In this document: positions 25,758 to 34,235 of the stretch, one piece after another
How positions within the stretch are numbered: position 1 is the stretch's first letter
Layout of the letters: each line of letters begins with the position of its first letter
Origin: Verrucomicrobiales bacterium
GTDB lineage: Bacteria > Verrucomicrobiota > Verrucomicrobiia > Limisphaerales > J093
Reading direction: 5' to 3'
DNA: 64,000 bases
Assembly: GCA_024233305.1 (NCBI GenBank)
Contig: JACKPV010000024.1
Coordinates: forward strand, 248,001 to 312,000
The notes under the pieces: generated by a model
Told to the model about the DNA's origin: nothing
The model's input: the letters and a program-made list of their open reading frames with translations, nothing else
Databases searched by the model: none
Program-made: the position numbers and the translations under genes

Positions 25758-28700
25758 GTGATCGCGCGCTGGTTGCTGGGGCCCGCGGGGAGCGGGAAGA
25801 CGTTCCGTTGTCTGACGGAAGCGCGGGCGGCATTGCGGGAGGCCCCGGACGGGCGGCCCTTGCTGTTCATCACACCGAAGCAGGCGACCTTTCAGCTTGA
25901 GCGGCAACTGCTCGCCGATCCTATGGTTCCCGGTTACACGCGCCTGCGCATCCTCTCCTTCGAGCGCCTGGCGGAGTTCGTGCTCGATTCGTGGGGGGCG
26001 AGCGTGCCGCCTTTGCTGGGTGAACCGGGGCGACTGATGGTCCTGCGCGCCCTGCTGGTGGAGCGACAGGAGGCCCTGCGGTGCTTCCGTGGATCGGCGG
26101 CCACCGCCGGGTTCGCCCAGGAACTCAGTCAAACACTGCGCGAACTGCGCCAGCACGGCATCGGGGCCGGACAACTGCGCCGGCTGGCCGGGGAAGCCGC
26201 CGGTCAGGGAACGATCCTCGCCGGCAAATTGCACGATCTGGCGCTGCTGCTCGAAGCTTACGAGGGTTGGCTGGACGCCCGCGGTCTGCAGGACGAACAG
26301 GCGCTGCTGGACGCCGCGACGCGCACCCTGCGGGAACGGCTTCCGACCGAGAGCGCCGGTTCCGCTTCCCCCGCGTTCGCCGCCCTGTGGCTGGACGGTT
26401 TTGCCGAAATGACGCCCCAGGAAGCCGACCTGCTTGCCGCGCTCGTTCCGCATTGCGGGCGGGCGACGCTCGCCTTCTGCCTCCCGGCGGCACCCGTCGA
26501 AGCCTCGTCCTGGCTGTCCGGTTGGGCGCTGGTCGAGCAGAGTTACCTCGGTTTGCGCGACCGGTTGAAGGGACGGCGCGGGATCGAACTGGTCGAGGAA
26601 ACGCTGATCCGTTCCGCGGGAAAGAACCGGTTTTCCCCCGGCACGGCACTGGCCCATCTCGAAGCCGCCTGGAATGCGCCCGCGGCTTTCAACGGCGATC
26701 CTGGCCCGGGCGTCCGTTCGCTGGCCTGCCGCGATCCCGAGACGGAAGTGGTGGCGGCCGCGCGGGAGATCCTCCGCTTCGTGCGGGCGGGCGGGCGGTT
26801 CCGCGACGCGGCCGTTATCGTGCGGTCGCTCGAACCGTACCGGCCGCTGATTCAGCGCGTGTTTCAGCGCTACGAAATCCCTTGTTTTCTCGATTGCCGC
26901 GAGTCGGTGGCGCATCATCCGCTGGTCGAACTGACGCGCACCGCCCTGCGGGTGGTCGGGTTGGGCTGGCGGAACGAGGATTGGTTCGCCGCGCTCAAGA
27001 CCGGCCTGTTGCCCGTGGCCGAGGCGGACATTGACGCCCTCGAAAACGAGGCGCTGGGGCGCGGCTGGGAAGGAACCGCCTGGCGGCGCCCGGTGCGTTG
27101 TCCGGACGATCCCGCGCGGGGTGAGCGGCTCGAAGCGCTTCGCCGTCGCCTCGTAACGCCCTTTCTGCGTCTGGCGTCCGAACTGGGCAACGCCGCTGGA
27201 CCGGATGCGGCCTTGGGAGCGCCTGCGGAGTCCCCGACGGCGGGGGAACCGTCACCGGACGGACGCTTGCTGGCCATCGCGTTGCATGCCTTCTGGCGGC
27301 GGTTGCGGGTGGACCGCACGCTGGCGCAGTGGTCGGAGAGCCCGGGGCGGGTGGCCGGTGGGCGTTCGCTGTTGTCGCGTCCCCAAGTGCACGGGAGCGT
27401 GCTCGAACAGATGATCGAGTGGCTGCGGAATCTCGCCCTGGCGTTCGCCGGCAATCCGCAGCCTTTGCGCGCCTGGTTCACCGTGCTCGAAGCGGGACTG
27501 GCCAATCTCTCGGTCGGCGCCATCCCGCCCTCCCTCGACCAGGTGCTGGTGGGCGCGATCGATCGCTCCCGCAATCCCGACCTGCGACTGGCCCTGGTGC
27601 TCGGCCTCAACGAGAGCGGGTTTCCTGCCGTCCCCCCGCCGCACCGGCTGTTGACCGAGGCCGACCGCGCCGAACTCGTCGGGCGCGGCCTCGCGTTGTC
27701 GCCGAACCGGCAATGGCGGTTGGGCCGCGAGCGCTACTATGGCTACATCGCCTGCACGCGGGCTTCGGAACGACTGATCCTGACCCATGCCCAACAGGAG
27801 GCCGACGGCCGGGCGGTCAATCCATCCGCCTTCATCGACCACGTCCAACGCTTGTTTCCCGCGCTCCAGACCGAGGCGGTGGCAGGGACGCCGGACTGGC
27901 GCGACAGCGTGCATCCGGTCGAACTGACGTCGGTCCTGCTGCAACGCGCCCGGCACGAAGTCTTGGCGACCGGCGCACATCCGAAGCCACCGTCCGGGCT
28001 GCTCGACCGGCCCGAGTTCGCCGGCCTCGTCCCACTGATCGAAGTGCTGCACGATCCGGGGGCGGCCGCGGGCCTGCGCCCGGCCCTGGCCCGCCGGTTG
28101 CATGGACCGGAGGACCTGCGGCTTTCGCCAACGGCTCTCGAACGGTTTGCGGCCTGTCCCTTCCAGTTCTTCGCGCACGTGGGTTTGCGGGCCACCGAAC
28201 GCGCCCGGTTCGAGGCGGATCCCCGCCAACTCGGCAGCTTTGCCCATGCCGTGCTGGCGCAATTCCATGCCGCCGTCCGGGCGGAAGGCCGGCAGTGGCG
28301 CGACCTGACGCCCGACGAGGCGGAGGCGCGGATCGAGGCAATCGCTGCCCGGACGAGGATCGAATTCGGGCACGGGGTCCTCGAGGCCGGGGCGCGCGAC
28401 CGCTTCGTGGCTCAGGTGACCGGGCGAAACCTGGTTGAATTCGTGCGCACGACAGTGGATTGGCTGCGGGCAGGCAACCGCCTGGATCCCGCGGCGGTCG
28501 AACTGCGCTTCGGCGGCCGCGAAGCACGGTTTCCCGCCTGGACGGCGCCGCTGGGAAACGGGGTTTGCGTGGCCCTGACCGGACAGATCGACCGGGTGGA
28601 CCTGGCGTCGGACCCGGCAACCGGCCGGCGGCTGGCGGTGATCATCGATTACAAGTCCGGCGCGCGTTCGCCGGACCCGGTTCTGATGCGGCACGGATTG

Positions 28701-29216
28701 CAGCTGCAGCTGCCGCTTTATCTGCGCGCCTTCGAGCAGCTGGCCGCGGGCGCGGAGGAATTCGGCCCCGGCGCCATCGAGCCGGTCGGGATGTTCTACG
28801 CGGGGCTGCGGCCCGAGCGGGGAATAGCACGTGATCGGGCGGGGGTCTGGACGGAAGCGACGGAGGACCGCCGCCGGGCGTGGCAACACCGCGGGCGGTT
28901 CGTCCTGGAACGGCTCGATTGGCTGGATGGAGGTTCCCCCGGGGAACCCGGCGCGGGCCAGTTCAGCTTCGCCAAGAACCGCAAGCCCAACGGCAACTAC
29001 CGGGATCCCGTCTCCGCGGACGAATTCAAGACGCTGCTCGACGAAGCTGAGGAGGCGATGAAGGCGTTCGCCCGGCGGATCGTGGCGGGCGAAACGCGCG
29101 TCGATCCCTACCGACGCGGCCTGGAGACCGCATGCGACCGCTGCCTCTACGCAGCGGTCTGCCGGATCGACCGGTGGACGCATCGCTTCCGGGTCCTTGC
29201 CGCCGGGAAGGAATGA
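25758..29216 (+). CDS. addB: AddB-like helicase-nuclease subunit
   Basis: The 1152-residue protein, started at GTG 25758 (VIARWLLGPAGSGKT), has an N-terminal Walker A motif (8-15), helicase-like domains, and a C-terminal RecB-type nuclease with QIDRVD and VIIDYKSG motifs. Cysteines of the AddB iron-sulfur nuclease clamp are present: Cys800 (FAACPFQFF) and C1126-x2-C1129-x5-C1135. AddAB processes double-strand DNA ends for RecA-dependent repair. The usual partner addA is not adjacent, because the downstream neighbour is on the opposite strand. The start was chosen since upstream codons are not conserved-looking and Walker A should lie close to the N-terminus. Confidence 0.85.
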   Translation: MIARWLLGPAGSGKTFRCLTEARAALREAPDGRPLLFITPKQATFQLERQLLADPMVPGYTRLRILSFERLAEFVLDSWGASVPPLLGEPGRLMVLRALLVERQEALRCFRGSAATAGFAQELSQTLRELRQHGIGAGQLRRLAGEAAGQGTILAGKLHDLALLLEAYEGWLDARGLQDEQALLDAATRTLRERLPTESAGSASPAFAALWLDGFAEMTPQEADLLAALVPHCGRATLAFCLPAAPVEASSWLSGWALVEQSYLGLRDRLKGRRGIELVEETLIRSAGKNRFSPGTALAHLEAAWNAPAAFNGDPGPGVRSLACRDPETEVVAAAREILRFVRAGGRFRDAAVIVRSLEPYRPLIQRVFQRYEIPCFLDCRESVAHHPLVELTRTALRVVGLGWRNEDWFAALKTGLLPVAEADIDALENEALGRGWEGTAWRRPVRCPDDPARGERLEALRRRLVTPFLRLASELGNAAGPDAALGAPAESPTAGEPSPDGRLLAIALHAFWRRLRVDRTLAQWSESPGRVAGGRSLLSRPQVHGSVLEQMIEWLRNLALAFAGNPQPLRAWFTVLEAGLANLSVGAIPPSLDQVLVGAIDRSRNPDLRLALVLGLNESGFPAVPPPHRLLTEADRAELVGRGLALSPNRQWRLGRERYYGYIACTRASERLILTHAQQEADGRAVNPSAFIDHVQRLFPALQTEAVAGTPDWRDSVHPVELTSVLLQRARHEVLATGAHPKPPSGLLDRPEFAGLVPLIEVLHDPGAAAGLRPALARRLHGPEDLRLSPTALERFAACPFQFFAHVGLRATERARFEADPRQLGSFAHAVLAQFHAAVRAEGRQWRDLTPDEAEARIEAIAARTRIEFGHGVLEAGARDRFVAQVTGRNLVEFVRTTVDWLRAGNRLDPAAVELRFGGREARFPAWTAPLGNGVCVALTGQIDRVDLASDPATGRRLAVIIDYKSGARSPDPVLMRHGLQLQLPLYLRAFEQLAAGAEEFGPGAIEPVGMFYAGLRPERGIARDRAGVWTEATEDRRRAWQHRGRFVLERLDWLDGGSPGEPGAGQFSFAKNRKPNGNYRDPVSADEFKTLLDEAEEAMKAFARRIVAGETRVDPYRRGLETACDRCLYAAVCRIDRWTHRFRVLAAGKE

Positions 29217-29226
29217 GGCGCCGCTT

Positions 29227-30087
29227 TCACCACCCGGAGGCCCGGAGAAGGGCCGGTACGCCGGGCGGCAGATCGAAGCGGATGAAACGATCCCAGAGCG
29301 GCGTCAGGCTGACTTCCTGCCGAATGCGCCCGACCTTCGGCTCACGCGTCCCGGCCCGGAACTGGATCAGTCCGAAGCCTTCGAGCGGACGCAGCACGTA
29401 GCCCGCGAGGATCCAGCCTTCCTTTTCGTACGGACCCATCCTCGCCCGGAGGTCATCGAGCACGGGAAGCGGCAGGACAACCCCGGCCAGTTCATCAATG
29501 TCAGCCCACTCGCGGGCGGCCTGCCCGAGGGCAAGCAGGATGAGCGGAAGGGTGTGCTGGATCCCCGGCACGTCCCGCATGGGGTACACGTAATTCAAGT
29601 TGAGCTTCCGGAAGAAAGTGATGAACAACCGCCGGTAGAATGTCCCCGATTCCGCGGCGTCCAGCATCGCCTGTCCGCGCCGGGTGAGGTGGAGCTTCCG
29701 GTTCCGCTTGGCGACCAGTCCGGCCAGGGTGCACACGATCCGCGCCACGTGCAGCGGGTGGACGTCCATCTCGTTGAGCACCTTGTTCATCACCCGGTAG
29801 ACCACGCGCATTTCCTGGTCCATCGGCATATCCTTGAAGAAGGCCGCCACGAAGTTGCGCGTGAGGTTGCCGGTCTGGGTCAGCCGTACCGGACCGAGTT
29901 CCCCGACCAGCCGCAGGAACAGTCCGGCATCGGTGAAGAGGGAGGAAGCTCCGGCTTCTTCGGCGGTCAAATCCGTCGCGAGACGGAGGGGCCCCTCCTC
30001 GCTCTCCCAATCCGCGCCGAGAAGCTGTGCCAGGTGGGGCACAACCTGGTCACCTCGCAGCGGGCCGTCCGGTATCTGACTGATCAT
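29227..30087 (-). CDS. Conserved-looking protein of unknown function
   Basis: The 286-residue soluble protein has no signal or membrane segment. A helical middle section (RLTQTGNLTRNFVAAFFKDM; HPLHVARIVCTLAGLVAKRN) followed by LTRRGQAML resembles winged-helix-type proteins in which a repeat reads as a gene-regulatory or adaptor fold, but I do not recognise the family. It converges with addB (10-base gap). An alternative start lies 9 bases upstream at 30096. Confidence 0.6.
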   Translation of the reverse strand: MISQIPDGPLRGDQVVPHLAQLLGADWESEEGPLRLATDLTAEEAGASSLFTDAGLFLRLVGELGPVRLTQTGNLTRNFVAAFFKDMPMDQEMRVVYRVMNKVLNEMDVHPLHVARIVCTLAGLVAKRNRKLHLTRRGQAMLDAAESGTFYRRLFITFFRKLNLNYVYPMRDVPGIQHTLPLILLALGQAAREWADIDELAGVVLPLPVLDDLRARMGPYEKEGWILAGYVLRPLEGFGLIQFRAGTREPKVGRIRQEVSLTPLWDRFIRFDLPPGVPALLRASGW

Positions 30088-30168
30088 CGCCCCCAACGCT
30101 GCGCACCGTGTCGCGTCGATGCACGATCAAATTCGCGCGTTGCCCGGACCGGGCGGGGCCGGACCGGT

Positions 30169-31362
30169 TCAACCCCGAACCCGGTGCCAGGCGTATTTCT
30201 GCCGTTCGGCGATCTCGCGCAGGCCGGCCTGCGCCAACGCCGCAGTCTCCGGCAGCGGGTCGGCATCAAGGGCTTCGAGGAAATGCTGATAAGCCGGCGC
30301 GACGCGACGCAGGGCGCGCAGTTGAACCAGGCCCGCGCCGACATGCGCCTCGGCCCGACCGGGTCCGCGGGGATGATCACGCAAGTGCCGCCGGAAGACG
30401 GTGAGCGCGGCCTCGGGATGGCCGTGGGCGGCGAGCCACTGGCCCAGCTGCAGCATCGCCTCGGGCGACAGCGCATTCCGGCTGGCCTCCGGGACGAGGG
30501 CAAAATACCTGCGGGCGACGTCCTCCATCCGACCGGCGTGAACAAGCCCGGTGAGGTTGAGCGGCGGCGGCGACTCCCCGGCCGCCGCCCGCGCGCGGTA
30601 TTCGCCGGGCGGAGCGACGGTTTCGCGGCGGTTCATCCAATGGGCCACGACCAGACCCGCGAGGAACCCGCCGATGTGCGCACCGTGCGCGACCCCGCCC
30701 GAGCCGCTGCCGCGGCTGAGGATGAACGGGAGCACGTTGTCGAGCACCAGGTAGATGCCAAGCACCAACCGGGCCGGGACCTGCACCACGTTCATGAAGA
30801 ACGGAAACAGGAACACAAACAGGCGCACGGTGTTCCGGGGAAACCAGAGAAAGTAGAAACCCAACACCCCCGAGATGGCTCCCGAGGCCCCGACCAGCGG
30901 GAACTTCGACCCAAGGGCAAACAGGGAGTAAAACAAGGTCGCCGCCGCCCCGGTCAGCAGATAGTAGAGCAGATAGCGGACGCCCCCCAGGCGATACTCG
31001 ACGTTATCGCCGTAGATCCAGAGAAACAGCATGTTGCCGAACAGGTGCATGAAGCCCCCGTGCAGGAACATCGAGAACAGGAGGTCCTGGAGGCTGGCGG
31101 CGGCGGGACGGAAGCCGTGGGCGAACACGAACACGTCATAAGCCGATACGCCCTGCAGCGCATACTCGATCGGCACGCTCCGGGGCAGCGTCTGCTGGAT
31201 CGTCCGGGCATAATCGAGGAACGCCGCGCTTTGATAATCCGGCGCCCGCCGGCTCAGCGGCACCGTGATCAACACGAAGATCGCAATGTTCAGCGCGATC
31301 AGGGCGTAGTTGACCACCGGCGTTCCGCGGGGATTGGGCGCATCGCTCAGCGGCAGAATCAT
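30169..31362 (-). CDS. Rhomboid-family intramembrane serine protease with C-terminal TPR-like tail
   Basis: The 397-residue protein has a rhomboid core with six or more membrane segments, HGGFMHLFGNMLFLW (101-115), catalytic Ser160 in GASGAISG and His229 in AHGAHIGG. From about 275 it continues as a soluble helical-repeat tail of about 120 residues with TPR character (LGQWLAAHGHPEAALTVFRR). The large loop 35-90 is characteristic of this bacterial rhomboid subgroup. It cleaves membrane proteins within the bilayer. Substrates are unknown. Confidence 0.87.
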   Translation of the reverse strand: MILPLSDAPNPRGTPVVNYALIALNIAIFVLITVPLSRRAPDYQSAAFLDYARTIQQTLPRSVPIEYALQGVSAYDVFVFAHGFRPAAASLQDLLFSMFLHGGFMHLFGNMLFLWIYGDNVEYRLGGVRYLLYYLLTGAAATLFYSLFALGSKFPLVGASGAISGVLGFYFLWFPRNTVRLFVFLFPFFMNVVQVPARLVLGIYLVLDNVLPFILSRGSGSGGVAHGAHIGGFLAGLVVAHWMNRRETVAPPGEYRARAAAGESPPPLNLTGLVHAGRMEDVARRYFALVPEASRNALSPEAMLQLGQWLAAHGHPEAALTVFRRHLRDHPRGPGRAEAHVGAGLVQLRALRRVAPAYQHFLEALDADPLPETAALAQAGLREIAERQKYAWHRVRG

Positions 31363-31518
31363 CGTGGCCCCATTACAGACGGGAGGTCGACGCAGGACAA
31401 GCGATCTCGGCCAGGCCGCCCCGCAACGGGTCGGGAGCGGCGCCGATCCTGCCCGCATGCCCCGGGACGAAGTGCGGGATTGAACTCGGGGGCCGGCGAC
31501 GGGAAGCTCCGCTCGTTC

Positions 31519-33804
31519 ATGGAAGCTGAAAACTGGTTGGACGGGGGGTCGCCCATCCAGACCGCCCTGCGGCGGGGTTTGGCCCCCGGCGGCAATCTGG
31601 TGGCCGAACTCGAGGCGCTGGGCGACTACCGGCTGGAATCCCGGAGGGACGCCCTGGCGACCTGCGCGGCCCTCGAGCGGTTCGTCACCGGACCGCTGCC
31701 CGCCGAGTCCCGCCGGCCCTCCCCGCTCCACGCGCTGATCTCCGTGTTCTTGCAGGTGGAGGGACAGGGCTGCGATGCCTTCGAGGCGTTGCAGGAACAC
31801 GGCACGCCGTGGCTGGTGCGGATCGTCAACGAAGGCCGGGCGCCCGGATCACAGCATGCGGAGGAGGACGTGCTGTTCGCCCTGAAGGTGCTGGCCATGT
31901 ACGGGACGGCGGCCGGGGCGGAGGCGGTGATCGAAAGCGCCTGCCAGCCGTTCGCCCCCGAGGCCTACATGTGGAGCGTCGTGCTGGCGGCCTTCTCACC
32001 AGGGCATCCGGAGGCGCTCCGCGTCTTCGCAACGCTCGCCAGCCCCCTGCCGGACGGCTTCCTCGCAATCGCCCTGCTTGATGCCGCGAACCGGTTCTTC
32101 CTTGACGGCGGCGACATGCGACATCCCTTTGACTCGGACGCCGGCGTGGTCCGGCTCGAACGCTGGTTGGCCGAAACGGATCCGGAACTCACCGACCACG
32201 CGATCAGCGCCACCGTGGCCCTCCCCTTTCTGAACCATGCGGCCCGCCCACGCCTGCTGGATCGGGCGGCCGCCCACCCTGATCCCCTCGTCACCCTGGA
32301 GGCCGCTTGGGCCGCGGCCATGCGGGACGATGAGCGGGGAATTGCGGCGCTCGCCGAACGGTGCCTGGACCTGCAGCACGCCGCGACGGCACGGGAGTAT
32401 CTCGAGGCCCTGGATCGCCCCGATGCCGTGCCGCCCGCCGCCCGGACCCCGGACTTTCAGGCGCGGGCGGAATTTGCGCAATGGCTGGCCCATCCAAACG
32501 AACTTGGCCGGCCGCCGGACGAGGTCGAGGTGGTGGACCAACGCGACCTGCGCTGGCCGCCCCGCTACACCCCGCAGCCCTTCTGGTTGCTGCGGTATCG
32601 CGCGCGGGCGACGAGCGAGCTGGACGAGGACGACGCGGGCATCGGACTCGTGGGCAGCATGACGTGGTGCTTCTTCGGCTACGCGCTCGAGCAACGGCCT
32701 CCCGAGGATGTCTACGCCATCCACTGTTGTTGGGAACTCGAACACGACGAACTGATTCACCTGATGGAGGTGGACGTGGACTCGACCGAATACGATGTGC
32801 TGCTTTCCCACTGGTCCGGCGCGGCGCTCGAATCGCCCCGCATGGAACTGGTCGGGGAATTGGATCCAGAATTGCGCCAACCACTGCGACTAGTCGCCGT
32901 GGCCGGCGCGCAACTCGAAGGCCGCGCCGGCTGGGTGGTGCTGGATGGCGACCGGAGCCACTGGTATCCCGCGGACGAACTGCCCCGCGAGGAGACGGCC
33001 CGCACGGTCCTGCGGATCCATCTGGGACGGAACCTGCTGCAGCTCGGCCACGCCGCCAACCGGCAACCCTGGGTCCAAGGCGACGCCGGCCGCCCCCGCC
33101 AGGAGATCGTGGCGCCGTACGAACGCCTGCTGGGGGAATTCGAGACCGCGGTGGCCGGAAAGCAGCCCGGCCTGCGACGGCGCTACGACGAACTGAACAC
33201 CCACTTTGAAGCCTATCTGGAAGCGCGCGCCGCCCGGCATGGGGATCGCCCGGAGACGCTGCTGGTTTCGGCTTACGAACGCCTGCTGGACCTCGCGCGC
33301 CGGGCGGAGCCGGTTCTGGGCGACGGCGCGCTCGGTCCGTTGTCGGCGCTCAGCCGGCAGTTCGAGCCCTATGTCGACGCCCTGATTGCCGCGGGCCGCG
33401 GGCCGGACGCGCACGCGTTGATTCAGTGGTTCGAGCCCCGCTGGCAGCACAGCCGCGGTTACAGCCAGCTCGGCCGGGCGGCCTGGAAGCTGGGCGACGC
33501 CCCGCTCGCCGAATCGCTGTTCAACCAACTGCGGGCCGGCCTCGCGGACTGGCATCGTTGCGATGAAATGGGGCTGCTGGCCGAGATCTGGATTCGTCGC
33601 GGTCGGACCGCCGAGGCCAGCGCGCTCCTGCTCGGATGCCTTCAACGCCTCCGGGAGGAAAGCCGCGAGGCCAGCGGATCGAACCGCGCTTCGCACGAGG
33701 AGTGGTTCCAGAACCAGCGCCGCACCTTCCTGCGACTGTTCGCGAACGGCGAAGATCAACTCCGCGCGGCGGGCATTCCGGAAACCCTCCTACGGCGGGT
33801 GTAG
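31519..33804 (+). CDS. Large soluble helical protein of unknown function
   Basis: The 761-residue protein has no signal or membrane segments. The N-terminal half has HEAT-like helical character (LVTLEAAWAAAMRDDERGIA). A central section contains an acidic, aromatic segment (SMTWCFFGYALEQRPPEDVY; CCWELEHDELIHLMEVDVDS). The C-terminal part again looks like helical repeats. No family is recognised and there are no obvious catalytic motifs. ATG 31519 gives the full conserved-looking frame. It is divergent from the rhomboid gene. Confidence 0.65.
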   Translation: MEAENWLDGGSPIQTALRRGLAPGGNLVAELEALGDYRLESRRDALATCAALERFVTGPLPAESRRPSPLHALISVFLQVEGQGCDAFEALQEHGTPWLVRIVNEGRAPGSQHAEEDVLFALKVLAMYGTAAGAEAVIESACQPFAPEAYMWSVVLAAFSPGHPEALRVFATLASPLPDGFLAIALLDAANRFFLDGGDMRHPFDSDAGVVRLERWLAETDPELTDHAISATVALPFLNHAARPRLLDRAAAHPDPLVTLEAAWAAAMRDDERGIAALAERCLDLQHAATAREYLEALDRPDAVPPAARTPDFQARAEFAQWLAHPNELGRPPDEVEVVDQRDLRWPPRYTPQPFWLLRYRARATSELDEDDAGIGLVGSMTWCFFGYALEQRPPEDVYAIHCCWELEHDELIHLMEVDVDSTEYDVLLSHWSGAALESPRMELVGELDPELRQPLRLVAVAGAQLEGRAGWVVLDGDRSHWYPADELPREETARTVLRIHLGRNLLQLGHAANRQPWVQGDAGRPRQEIVAPYERLLGEFETAVAGKQPGLRRRYDELNTHFEAYLEARAARHGDRPETLLVSAYERLLDLARRAEPVLGDGALGPLSALSRQFEPYVDALIAAGRGPDAHALIQWFEPRWQHSRGYSQLGRAAWKLGDAPLAESLFNQLRAGLADWHRCDEMGLLAEIWIRRGRTAEASALLLGCLQRLREESREASGSNRASHEEWFQNQRRTFLRLFANGEDQLRAAGIPETLLRRV

Positions 33805-33821
33805 ACCGCACCGATTCAAGC

Positions 33822-33981
33822 CGCGGTAGCCGCTGACGTGTCGTCGGCGCTGAAATCCAGGGGCTTACGCGGTCTCGCTCGTTCCGACTGGCAGTCACGT
33901 TTTGGGGAATCGTCGCGCCCGGCGGCAACTGGACGGATCCCAGCTGAATGATGCGCCGACTGCACGTCGGCGGCTACGGCG
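33822..33981. repeat. Inverted-repeat element with 29-base arms
   Basis: The left arm 33822-33850 and the right arm 33953-33981 are inverted copies that match at about 25 of 29 positions. They share cores GTAGCCGC and GTCGGCGC and flank about 100 bases of non-coding DNA. This layout resembles a small non-autonomous repeat element (MITE/REPIN-like). I recall similar strings in other Verrucomicrobia genomes but cannot verify it here. Confidence 0.65.
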
Positions 33982-33993
33982 TGACGGAATCTC

Positions 33994-34008
33994 TACGGCT
34001 AAGCCGTA
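33994..34008. repeat. Perfect small hairpin
   Basis: TACGGCTAAGCCGTA forms seven-base arms around a single A, immediately beyond the 29-base inverted repeat. There is no U-tract, so it is not a classical terminator. Confidence 0.7.
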
Positions 34009-34025
34009 ACAATTCAGTCAGCGAA

Positions 34026-34173
34026 CCGCGGATGGGCACGGATAACACGGATAGGGCGCGGCGCTGTGGCTTTGGCGGACAGGGCGGAAACACTCCCTGA
34101 ATGGTGCGTTCGAACCCAGGGCGGGCAATCCTGGTTTCCCTCAATATCCGTGCCCATCCGTGCCCATCCGTGG
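34026..34173. repeat. Inverted repeat built on the string GATGGGCACGGAT
   Basis: CCGCGGATGGGCACGGATA at 34026-34044 matches, inverted, the right arm at 34155-34173 with one mismatch. The right arm carries an extra tandem copy of CCATCCGTGC upstream (from 34145). The left arm is followed by another ACACGGAT. The roughly 100 bases between contain no gene. This is probably a dispersed palindromic repeat. A related string (ACCACGAATGAACACGAGTGG) occurs near 62958. Confidence 0.7.
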
Positions 34174-34235
34174 TGAATCCTACTGCATGGATACGGCTAA
34201 GGGATCCCGGTGCCGAGGAGGGCGCGGGCGGAAGG

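Larger units (their letters stand above)
33805..34235. other. Intergenic region packed with inverted repeats
   Basis: About 430 bases lie between two genes on opposite strands whose 3' ends face each other. There is no plausible gene. Three separate inverted-repeat structures are listed individually. The region may act as a transcription barrier between the convergent genes or be a nest of small mobile repeats. Confidence 0.7.

Noticed and set aside
29197..33804. One very long plus-strand frame of 1535 codons
   Set aside because: Its first half is antisense to two well-supported minus-strand genes and has Arg/Gly/Gln-biased shadow composition. Only the part from ATG 31519 is a credible gene.
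34105..34135. GTTCGAACCC resembling a tRNA T-arm
   Set aside because: There is no acceptor, D or anticodon stem of correct length around it, and it lies within an inverted-repeat element.
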